Assembly: GCA_016185945.1 (NCBI GenBank)
Contig: JACPMR010000006.1
Span: forward strand, 26,423 to 90,422
DNA: 64,000 nucleotides
Direction: 5' to 3'
From: Candidatus Woesearchaeota archaeon
GTDB lineage: Archaea; Nanobdellota; Nanobdellia; Woesearchaeales; GW2011-AR4
Shown piece after piece: positions 25,333 to 31,696 of this stretch (position 1 is its first letter; each line of letters begins with the position of its first letter). The notes under the pieces were generated by a model. It did no database searches. It was given only the letters and a program-made list of their open reading frames with translations, and was not told the origin of the DNA. The position numbers and the translations under genes were made by a program.

Positions 25333-27204
25333 ATGTTAAATGAAGAGCTAACCAAAGAAATCTATTTTCCTTACGAAAAAGTCAGGAACATTCAAAGTGA
25401 TATGATTTCTGACGTTCATAATGCGATCAAAAGCAAAAAGCACCTTATAATACACGCTCCAACAGGCATTGGCAAGACAGCAGCAGTTCTTGCTCCTGCT
25501 TTATCATTTGCTATGAAAAATAATCTAACAATTTTCTTTCTTACATCAAGGCAAACCCAGCATAAGATTGTAATTGACACTTTAAGGCAGATAAAGCAAA
25601 AATTCAATATTGGCTTTGAGTGTGCAGATATTATAGGAAAGAAATGGATGTGCCTGCAAAATGGCGTTGAGGATTTGGCAGCAGGCTCGTTTCATGAGTA
25701 CTGCAAGGCCTTAAGGGATGAAAGCAATTGCGAGTTCTACTTGAATACAATAAAGCAGAATATGCAGCCAACGCTTGAGGCAAAGCAGGCAATTGAAGAG
25801 CTCAAGATTATTGGACCATGCCATGTGCAGGAATTCATTGAGCAGGGAAAAAAGAAGAGAATGTGTCCATACGAGCTTGCAACTTTGGCAGCAGGCAATG
25901 CAAAAGTCATTATTGCCGATTATTACTACATTTTCAATCAGGCAATAAGGCAAAGCTTCCTCTTGAAAATAAAGAAAGAGCTTGAAAATATCATTTTGAT
26001 AGTTGACGAAGCACATAATCTGCCGGCAAGGATAAGGGAGCTTCTGACTCATAAGTTATCAAGCATTGTGATTGATAATGCAAAAAAGGAAGCAAAAAGG
26101 TATGGCAATGAAGAAACAATTGAAAATCTCGAGATTGTTGAGAATGCTTTATTTGAGCTTGGAAAAGATATTGATGCGGAAGATGTTGTAAGCAAAAACG
26201 ATTTTGTTGATTTAATTAACAAAAGCAAGGATTACAATGAAATTGCTGCAGAGCTTTTGTTCATTGGGGAGGAAATAAGGGAAGCCCAAAAGAAAAGCTT
26301 TGTGCTGGGCGTTGCAAAGTTTCTTGAAGCATGGCTCGGCTCTGACATTGGATTTGGCAGGATACTTTCAAAAGTTGTTGATAAAAAGCTAAGGATAAAT
26401 TTGTCTTATAGGTGCTTAGACCCTTCGATTGCTGCAAAAGAGATTATTGACAAAAGCTATTCCGCAATTTTGATGTCAGGCACATTAACTCCCACTTCAA
26501 TGTACAATGACATTCTTGGATTTAACAATGCAGTTGAAAAGGAATACAAAAGCCCTTTCCCAAAGAAGAACAGGCTCAACTTGATAGTCCCAAAAACAAC
26601 AACAAAGTTTGTTGAAAGGAATCACAAGCAGTTTAACGAGATAGCAAAAATATGTGCCGATATTACTAACCTAACCAATGGAAACTCTGCCATTTTTTTT
26701 CCAAGCTATGATTTAATGCTAAGCATAAACGAGCATTTTCAAAAGCAATCAAACAAGCCAATATTCATGGAAAAGCAAAAGATGGCAAAAATAGAAAAGG
26801 AAAAGCTTTTGGCTGCCTTCAAAAGTTATAAGGAAAAAGGTGCTGTACTGCTCGGCATCTCAACCGGATCTTTTGGAGAAGGAATTGACATGCCCGGGGT
26901 TCTCAAATCCGTCATTATAGCTGGCTTGCCATTGAACAAGCCCGATGTTGAGGCAAGATTGCTTATAGAATATTATGACGACAAATTCGGCAAAGGCTTT
27001 GAATATGGCTATGTATTGCCTGCAATCACAAAATGCCTTCAAAATGCCGGCAGATGCATACGCTCAGAAACAGACAAAGGAGCCATTATCTTTCTTGATG
27101 AAAGATACGCATGGCGCAACTATTATCAATGCTTTCCAGAGGATTGGGAGATTGAGGTTAGTTTGGATTATTTGGAAGAATTGAGAAGGTTTTTTGGGAA
27201 GTAG
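25333..27204 (+). CDS. XPD/DinG-type iron-sulfur DNA helicase
   Basis: A 623-residue superfamily 2 helicase of the Rad3/XPD family. Motif I APTGIGKT at 42-49, a cysteine-rich 4Fe-4S region with Cys107, 124, 133, 163 and 178, DEAH box at 225-228, motif III-like SGTLTPTSMY, IFFPSYDLM, the SGSFGEGID segment (here STGSFGEGIDMPG) and motif VI QNAGRCIRSETD. XPD-type enzymes unwind DNA 5' to 3' in repair; DinG is an alternative name for bacterial relatives. Full length for the family. A tail-II element lies upstream. Confidence 0.94.
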   Translation: MLNEELTKEIYFPYEKVRNIQSDMISDVHNAIKSKKHLIIHAPTGIGKTAAVLAPALSFAMKNNLTIFFLTSRQTQHKIVIDTLRQIKQKFNIGFECADIIGKKWMCLQNGVEDLAAGSFHEYCKALRDESNCEFYLNTIKQNMQPTLEAKQAIEELKIIGPCHVQEFIEQGKKKRMCPYELATLAAGNAKVIIADYYYIFNQAIRQSFLLKIKKELENIILIVDEAHNLPARIRELLTHKLSSIVIDNAKKEAKRYGNEETIENLEIVENALFELGKDIDAEDVVSKNDFVDLINKSKDYNEIAAELLFIGEEIREAQKKSFVLGVAKFLEAWLGSDIGFGRILSKVVDKKLRINLSYRCLDPSIAAKEIIDKSYSAILMSGTLTPTSMYNDILGFNNAVEKEYKSPFPKKNRLNLIVPKTTTKFVERNHKQFNEIAKICADITNLTNGNSAIFFPSYDLMLSINEHFQKQSNKPIFMEKQKMAKIEKEKLLAAFKSYKEKGAVLLGISTGSFGEGIDMPGVLKSVIIAGLPLNKPDVEARLLIEYYDDKFGKGFEYGYVLPAITKCLQNAGRCIRSETDKGAIIFLDERYAWRNYYQCFPEDWEIEVSLDYLEELRRFFGK

Positions 27205-27215
27205 AATAACTTACT

Positions 27216-27503
27216 TCAGTCGTGGTTGATTTGATAAACGATAAAGCCGTGGGTTGGTTCAAATAGCACAGGTTTATAACCAAGCCTTCTTAAGTATAAA
27301 CCTACAGCTAAATCAATTTGCAAAGTAGAAATTGTTGGATCTCCCAATCGATTTGCAACTATGTCACTTAATCTACCAATTTCCAATAAACCTATTATTT
27401 CTTGTAAATCACCTTGAGGCTGTTGTGAGGAAGGATCGTCTCGAGGCTTAAAAATTTCGTCTAGGTGAGGTGTAACCCTTATTACTAAATCTTGTATTCC
27501 CAT
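27216..27503 (-). CDS. Hypothetical protein, 95 residues
   Basis: I do not recognise this protein. It is acidic at the start (IRVTPHLDEIFKPRDD), has a Gln-rich linker (SSQQPQGDLQ), then helices (EIIGLLEIGRLSDIVANR) and a C-terminal strand pair (YKPVLFEPTHGFIVYQI). No TM. A TTTAAAGTAC box lies about 30 nt upstream of the ATG, so it is probably expressed. It converges on the helicase gene with a 12 nt gap. Confidence 0.55.
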   Translation of the reverse strand: MGIQDLVIRVTPHLDEIFKPRDDPSSQQPQGDLQEIIGLLEIGRLSDIVANRLGDPTISTLQIDLAVGLYLRRLGYKPVLFEPTHGFIVYQINHD

Positions 27504-27627
27504 CTTATATCTTTAGGGAAAACTGTACTTTAAAAATCTTTTTATTTATTAAATAATCAATATACATTTCTCTATACTAGTATCTAAAATCGAAATATTT
27601 ATATACTTGTAATCTTTAACTGCTAAA

Positions 27628-28038
27628 ATGGTTATCCTCTTTGACAGGTTTAACCTACCTGAAGATATATATGAAGTTATTTTTGCGACAAAGCAGCAAG
27701 TGATTGTTGCCAAACTGCTTATAGAAATGATGAAGGACAATGGCGGGGAGATAGGCAAAACAGAGATGTCTTTGTTCGCGACCAAGCTTCATGAAGGCAG
27801 CCTGATAACAGACTTGATAGAGGAACCTCCGTACAAGGGAAAGAAGGTCAAGGTAAGCTACAACAAAAGGCAGTTTTATGACAGAATCTTGACCCCTATG
27901 AAAAGCATGGGCTTGATTGATTACGATCTTTACAAGAAAACATACAAGATAAGTGACAAATTCAACAAGGACTTGCAACATATCGGCTTGCTTTGGATAA
28001 GGGAAATGAGAAAGCCCCCAAGATCATTGGTTAGGTAA
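27628..28038 (+). CDS. Probable winged-helix protein
   Basis: A 136-residue basic protein. The region from about 18 to 115 has the helix-helix-helix-strand-strand order of a winged helix, with a central EIGKTEMSLFATKLHEGSLI helix pair and a wing-like KGKKVKVSYNKRQFYDRILTPMK stretch followed by GLIDYDLYKKTYKIS. The C-terminus is Arg-rich (REMRKPPRSLVR), suggesting nucleic acid contact. No precise family is recognised. An ATATACTTG box lies upstream. A combined structured element begins 47 nt after its stop. Confidence 0.55.
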   Translation: MVILFDRFNLPEDIYEVIFATKQQVIVAKLLIEMMKDNGGEIGKTEMSLFATKLHEGSLITDLIEEPPYKGKKVKVSYNKRQFYDRILTPMKSMGLIDYDLYKKTYKISDKFNKDLQHIGLLWIREMRKPPRSLVR

Positions 28039-28084
28039 ATAACAATAAAATTCAAACAAATAACAATAATTAAAATAAACAAAA

Positions 28085-28207
28085 ACAAGAGCGACTTTTG
28101 GCTTTCACAGGTGAAGAAAGTAAACCGCTTGTGATTGTTGTTTAATGTATAGGCGAGGTGGTTAATGCCACCGAGCACTAGAATACGCCGTAGGCAGTTT
28201 GAAAATC
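28085..28207 (+). repeat. GCGAC-family structured element, 5' module plus short tail II
   Basis: CAAGAGCGACTTTTGGCTTTCACAGG starts here (first 20: CAAGAGCGACTTTTGGCTTT); the GCGACTTT arm pairs with AAAGTAAACCGCTTGTG (28118-28134). The inner hairpin GGCTTTCACAGGTGAAG is shared word for word with the copy at 54195-54416. Then AATGTATAGGCGAGGTGG-TTAATG-CCACCGAGCACTA (28145-28180): here the tail-II stem is GGUGG/CCACC and the TGGCAG loop is lost. The end is a GCC-GTA-GGC hairpin. It lies 3' of the winged-helix gene on the same strand. Confidence 0.78.
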
Positions 28208-28260
28208 AAAATCATAAATTTACATAAAAATCAAAAAATGAGGTGAACCAGAAACTCAAG

Positions 28261-28349
28261 CTCTTCAATTTGGCCCCCTAGAAGCTTATTCTTCTAAAAA
28301 CCACCCCCACGTATAAAAGAATAAAGGGGGCCAAACCCTTATTAAAGAG
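28261..28349 (+). promoter_or_regulatory. Long inverted repeat around a TATA box upstream of the 28376 gene
   Basis: TTTGGCCCCCT (28269-28279) and AGGGGGCCAAA (28325-28335) form an 11-bp perfect stem; CTCTT (28261-28265) and AAGAG (28345-28349) extend it outside, and GAAG...CTTC sits inside. The enclosed stretch contains GTATAAAAG (28311-28319), a good archaeal TATA box about 57 nt before the ATG. So this may be an operator surrounding the promoter or, if transcribed, a structured leader or small RNA. GC-rich arms stand out in this AT-rich window. Confidence 0.5.
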
Positions 28350-28375
28350 GTGATAGGGGCTCAAAACTCAACTTC

Positions 28376-28642
28376 ATGGCTCACGAACATCTCATCAAAT
28401 GGGGAAAATCTGCTTTTGAAAGAGGGCTTTCTTTAGCCCGCATCGAAAATTACCTTCTGAAAAGGGGCATGAAACAGCACGAAGCCCTTAAAGCACTGCA
28501 CGAGATAACAGCTTTTGAGCACAAAATCCACAAGGAAGCTGAGAATATAAGAAAGGAATTGTTAAGTATTCCGATTTTGCTTTTGCTGATAGCATCCGGC
28601 GTCATAGTTCTTTACCTTTTTGGGGTTATGAAGGCGAGATAA
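28376..28642 (+). CDS. Small protein with C-terminal membrane anchor, unknown
   Basis: An 88-residue protein. Residues 1-60 are helical and His/Lys/Glu-rich (KWGKSAFERGLSLARIENYLLKRGMKQHEALKAL), resembling a short UBA-like or SHOCT-like helical unit; residues 65-84 form one TM (SIPILLLLIASGVIVLYLFGV). The ATG is placed by the hydrophilic N-terminus and TATA position. It precedes endonuclease V by 42 nt on the same strand, but that gene has its own AT-rich upstream sequence. Function unknown. Confidence 0.6.
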   Translation: MAHEHLIKWGKSAFERGLSLARIENYLLKRGMKQHEALKALHEITAFEHKIHKEAENIRKELLSIPILLLLIASGVIVLYLFGVMKAR

Positions 28643-28684
28643 TTAAGCGAAAATTTTTAATAATGATTTTTTATTCTTTTCATT

Positions 28685-29338
28685 ATGGTTGATTTCAGCA
28701 AGCTAAAAGAAGAGCAGCTAAAGCTGGCTAAGAAAGTAACTATATCTGATTCTTTTGGCAAGCCAGAGCTTATTGGCGGAGTTGATTGCTCTTTCAATCA
28801 AGACGATGTTATCGCAGCCATTGTTGTCTGCAGCTATAAAACAATGGAAGTCAAGGAAAAGGTGTTTGCTGTCGTCAAGGCAAAAGTTCCTTATGTGCAG
28901 GGATTTCTTGCTTATCGTGAAGGGCCTGCAATTTCAGAAGCATATTCAAAGCTTGAGAACAAACCAGACATATTGATTGTGGACGGCAACGGCATTCTCC
29001 ATCCAAGAAGATGCGGCTTGGCTTCCCACATTGGAGTTTTGCTTGAGCAGGCAACTATTGGGATAGCAAAGCAGCTTCTTATCGGCGAAGTTAAGGAAAA
29101 GATTGTTTACATTGACAAGGAGGCAAGGGCAGAAGCAGTTGTCACAAGGGAACATTCAAAGCCAGTTTATGTAAGCCCTGGACATAAAACAAGTTTGAAA
29201 ACAAGCGTTGAGATTGTCAAAAACTGCATGAGATTCCCCCACAAGCTTCCTGAGCCATTGCATTTGGCACATAGGTATGCTAACGAAGTAAGGGAAAAGA
29301 TTGCAAAGGGAGAGATAAAAGTAGAGGTTAAAGAATAA
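28685..29338 (+). CDS. nfi: Endonuclease V
   Basis: A 217-residue DNA repair nuclease that nicks one base 3' of deoxyinosine. Family motifs: GGVDCSF with Asp34 (first Mg ligand), PYVQGFLAYREGP with Glu79, ILIVDGNGILHPRRCG with Asp100 and His106, and GLASHIGVL. The C-terminal wedge (KPVYVSPGHKTSLKTSVEIV) matches archaeal enzymes. Length is typical. Together with the two glycosylase-family genes at 36.9 and 38.8 kb, it gives the window several base-damage repair activities. A tail-II element follows the stop directly. Confidence 0.96.
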   Translation: MVDFSKLKEEQLKLAKKVTISDSFGKPELIGGVDCSFNQDDVIAAIVVCSYKTMEVKEKVFAVVKAKVPYVQGFLAYREGPAISEAYSKLENKPDILIVDGNGILHPRRCGLASHIGVLLEQATIGIAKQLLIGEVKEKIVYIDKEARAEAVVTREHSKPVYVSPGHKTSLKTSVEIVKNCMRFPHKLPEPLHLAHRYANEVREKIAKGEIKVEVKE

Positions 29339-29345
29339 TTGTTGT

Positions 29346-29515
29346 TAATGTATGGCGAGGCGTAACTTAGTGGCAGAAAAAGTTACGCCGAGCACTAAAA
29401 TTCATCGAAAATCGGAGATTTTCGAGTGTGCTCAAAAATCTATGATTTTTGACATGCGAGTGTGATCGAAAATTCCTTCGGAATTTATCGACATGCCGAA
29501 GGCGGATTGAAAATT
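29346..29515 (+). repeat. GCGAC-family tail II element carrying a nested palindromic insert
   Basis: AATGTATGGCGAGGCGTAAC...GTTACGCCGAGCACTAA (29347-29397) matches the copy at 25211 almost base for base. Between that hairpin and the terminal GCCGAAGGCGGATTGAAAA (29496-29513) lie about 90 extra nt made of three hairpins: TCGAAAATCggagATTTTCGA, CAAAAATCtatGATTTTTG and TCGAAAATTCcttcGGAATTTaTCGA, with ACATGCGAGTG between. The 25211 copy lacks them, so the palindromes look inserted. It starts within 10 nt of the endonuclease V stop. Confidence 0.78.
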
Positions 29516-29546
29516 TTATAAATTGATTAAATAAACACATTCTAAA

Positions 29547-29618
29547 GGGCCCATGGTCTAGTGGCTAGGACATAACCTTCACAGGGTTAGGGCAGGAGTT
29601 CAATTCTCCTTGGGCCCA
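29547..29618 (+). tRNA. tRNA-Val (anticodon CAC)
   Basis: A 72-nt cloverleaf. The acceptor arm GGGCCCA/TGGGCCC pairs in all seven positions. D arm GTCT...GGAC with loop AGTGGCTA. Anticodon arm TAACC-TTCACAG-GGTTA: T33 then CAC at 34-36, reading GUG (Val). Variable loop GGGC, T arm AGGAG-TTCAATT-CTCCT. Discriminator A at 29618; CCA is not encoded, as usual in archaea. No intron. It is embedded between two members of the structured repeat family. Confidence 0.95.
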
Positions 29619-29672
29619 TTGAAAATTTGGAATAAATCAATAAAATCATCTTAATAAAATTAATCAAAAAAA

Positions 29673-29828
29673 TAGAACGACCTTTGTAAGTAGTTGTGAT
29701 AAAAGTAACCTGTTCTTGATGTGGGCACTATAAATCATGAAGTATATAGTGCTACATCCCTGAGCTGGGCTCCCATAACACCTTTTTGCAGATGCTGGGA
29801 AGCGACGTTTTTTGAAATATTTTTGATT
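29673..29828 (+). repeat. GCGAC-family structured element, 5' module plus tail I
   Basis: AGAACGACCTTT (29675-29686) pairs with AAAAGTAACCTGTTCT (29700-29715): the outer stem here is AGAAC/GUUCU where most copies have GAGAGC/GCUUUU, a compensated change. Tail I: GGGCACTATA...TATAGTGCT (29723-29752), then CTGAGCT-GGGCT-CCCA...TGGG-A-AGC (29760-29803) and GACGTTTTTTGAAATATTTTTGATT. The last 20 nt are the same as in the 33848 copy. It starts about 55 nt after the tRNA-Val gene, same strand. Confidence 0.8.
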
Positions 29829-29852
29829 AAATTGAGAAAAATTGTCAATAAT

Positions 29853-30158
29853 CTATCCTATCCCAAGTCCTATCTTTGCTTCCTCAGACATTTTGTCAGG
29901 CCCCCATGGAGGGCTGAATGTAACCTCGACATCAACTTCGCCAACTCCAGAAATTGCAGAAACCTGTCTTCTTATGTCGTCCATCAAGGCAGGCCCGTAA
30001 GGGCACATTGGAGATGTGAAAGTCATAAGTATCTTTACCTTGTTGCCATTGATTTCAATATTGTAAATCAGCCCCAAGCTCCATACATCATACTGTATTT
30101 CAGGGTCGTAAACCTTCTTCAAAACTTCTATAATCTGTTCTTTCTCCACCATATCCAT
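29853..30158 (-). CDS. MIP18/SufT-like (DUF59) iron-sulfur assembly protein
   Basis: A 101-residue DUF59 protein. KKVYDPEIQYDVWSLGLIYNIEI (15-37) holds the DPEI signature, TFTSPMCPYGPAL holds the conserved cysteine (Cys of MCPY), and VEVTFSPPWGPDKMSE the PPW motif near the end. The family helps deliver Fe-S clusters to target proteins; the XPD-like helicase is one plausible client in the same window. A TTTTTATAGC box lies about 25 nt upstream of the ATG, back to back with the CapA promoter. Confidence 0.92.
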   Translation of the reverse strand: MDMVEKEQIIEVLKKVYDPEIQYDVWSLGLIYNIEINGNKVKILMTFTSPMCPYGPALMDDIRRQVSAISGVGEVDVEVTFSPPWGPDKMSEEAKIGLGIG

Positions 30159-30197
30159 AGCAATCTTTTTATGCTATAAAAATCTTTGTATAAAGTA
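30159..30197. promoter_or_regulatory. Compact divergent promoter, MIP18 and CapA genes
   Basis: Only 39 nt separate the two start codons. A minus-strand TTTTTATAGC and a plus-strand CTATAAAA overlap at about 30170-30182, each at the right distance for its own start if both mRNAs are leaderless. The two genes cannot have independent upstream control regions and are probably expressed in competition or together. Confidence 0.55.
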
Positions 30198-31280
30198 ATG
30201 AAGAATAAAAGAAAAATTATTTTTATTTTATTGTTAGTTTTATTTTTAATTATAACTAATGAAGTTAATAAAGAAAAAATGAAAAAATCTAATCAAAAAA
30301 CAACTCTTGCATTTACAGGAGACGTCATGCTGGGAAGATTGGTAAATGATTATGTTATTCTAGGCAACAAGCCACCAACTTATGTATGGGGAGATATGCT
30401 TGATTTATTGAAAAATGCTGATATTAGAATCATCAATCTTGAAAATGCAATTGCAAGCTCTGGCTCATCATGGAGCAAAACCCCTAAAGTGTTTTTCTAC
30501 AGAGCAAATCCAAAGGCAATCGATGTGTTAAAAGCGGCAAAAATCGATTATGTTACATTAGCAAACAACCATGTCTTGGACTATGAAGAAGAAGCATTTC
30601 TTGAAACTTTGGAGCATCTGGGAAAAAACAATATTGCTTATGCTGGTGCTGGCAGAAACATAAGCGAAGCGGAAAAGCCAGCTTTTCTGGAAGCAAAAGG
30701 CATCAAGATTGCAGTAATAGCCTTCACAGATAATATGCCAGAATGGGCTGCAACCCAAACAAATCCGGGAGTTAATTATATTAAGGTTTCATTGGATAAT
30801 AAGAATTTCGGCAAAGTAGAAAAAGCAATAAAAGGTGTCAGAAATAAATCAGACATTGTAATTGTTTCAGCGCACTGGGGCCCAAACATGAGACAAAAGC
30901 CGACAAAAGATTTCAAGGAGTTTGCCCATGCTGCAATTGATGCAGGCGCTGACATATTCCACGGACACAGCGCTCATATCTTCCAAGGTATAGAAATTTA
31001 CAAAGGAAAATTGATAATGTATGACACAGGCGATTTTGTAGATGACTATGCAGTTGACGAAGAGCTTAGAAATGACCAGACATTTTTGTTTTTGGTTACT
31101 TTAAACAAAAATAAGATAGAAAAAATTGAATTAATACCGGGTTTAATTAGTTTGATGCAAGTCAACAAGGCAAAAGGCATTGACTTTGAGGGGATAACAA
31201 ACAAAATGATTAAATTGTCAGAAGAATCAGGAACAAAAATGGTTAAAAAAGGAGATGGGTTGGAAGTTGTGATAGCATGA
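30198..31280 (+). CDS. CapA/PgsA-family metallophosphatase-like protein
   Basis: About 360 residues with one N-terminal TM or signal anchor (KIIFILLLVLFLIITN). The PGA_cap fold shows TFTGDVMLGR (GDVMLGR), INLENAI, LANNHVLDY, VSAHWGPN, and the FHGHSAHIFQGIEIYKGKLIMYDTGDF region (GHSAH; YDTGDF), all metal-site positions of the CapA family. CapA proteins work in poly-gamma-glutamate or polysaccharide capsule export in bacteria; here it may handle a surface polymer. I use the ATG at 30198, not the TTG at 30186, since the TATA box would otherwise be too near. It overlaps the next gene (ATGA). Confidence 0.85.
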   Translation: MKNKRKIIFILLLVLFLIITNEVNKEKMKKSNQKTTLAFTGDVMLGRLVNDYVILGNKPPTYVWGDMLDLLKNADIRIINLENAIASSGSSWSKTPKVFFYRANPKAIDVLKAAKIDYVTLANNHVLDYEEEAFLETLEHLGKNNIAYAGAGRNISEAEKPAFLEAKGIKIAVIAFTDNMPEWAATQTNPGVNYIKVSLDNKNFGKVEKAIKGVRNKSDIVIVSAHWGPNMRQKPTKDFKEFAHAAIDAGADIFHGHSAHIFQGIEIYKGKLIMYDTGDFVDDYAVDEELRNDQTFLFLVTLNKNKIEKIELIPGLISLMQVNKAKGIDFEGITNKMIKLSEESGTKMVKKGDGLEVVIA

Positions 31281-31693
31281 AACAACTAACCAAAAAAGAC
31301 AAAATGCTTGTTGAAGAAGCCAAAAAGGTTGCTAAAAAATTTTCATCAGTAAAATGGAAAGGCGAAAATATCTCATCAGTAGGAGCTGCTCTAATAACTA
31401 AAAATGGTAAGGTCTATTCTGGACCTAATATTGACCACAAACAGTCTGCACCATCCTCTATCTGTGCAGAGTATACTGCCCTGGCAAAAGCTTATAGTGA
31501 AGGGCACAGGGAAATTGACACTATTGTAGCATATTTCTATCAAAGCAAAAGAGTGCAAAAAATCTTAGCTCCTTGCGGCAAGTGCCGGGAATTCATGAGG
31601 CTTTTTGGAAATCCTTGGATTATAATTAATGCTAATGGAAAATCAAAGAAAGTCAAACTTAAAGAAATACATCCCTTTGCTGATAACTGGTAA
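31277..31693 (+). CDS. Cytidine deaminase-like zinc enzyme
   Basis: A 138-residue protein with the deaminase zinc site: CAE at 63-65 (Cys ligand variant of HAE, plus catalytic Glu65) and PCGKC at 99-103. In cytidine and blasticidin-S deaminases the order is the same. VYSGPNIDHKQSAPS before it matches the nucleoside site of cytidine-deaminase-type enzymes (GxNxE, here GPNIDH). Tetrameric CDA would salvage cytidine. The ATG overlaps the CapA stop and the next gene starts 3 nt after its stop, forming a tight operon. Confidence 0.85.
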   Translation: MKQLTKKDKMLVEEAKKVAKKFSSVKWKGENISSVGAALITKNGKVYSGPNIDHKQSAPSSICAEYTALAKAYSEGHREIDTIVAYFYQSKRVQKILAPCGKCREFMRLFGNPWIIINANGKSKKVKLKEIHPFADNW

Positions 31694-31696
31694 AAC

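Noticed and set aside
28261..28349. The GC-rich inverted repeat as SRP RNA or RNase P RNA
   Set aside because: It is far too short and lacks the SRP GNAR loop domain and RNase P conserved cores.
29547..29618. An intron or a second tRNA at the tRNA-Val locus
   Set aside because: The 72-nt cloverleaf is complete with a 7-nt anticodon loop, and no bulge-helix-bulge or second T-arm is present nearby.
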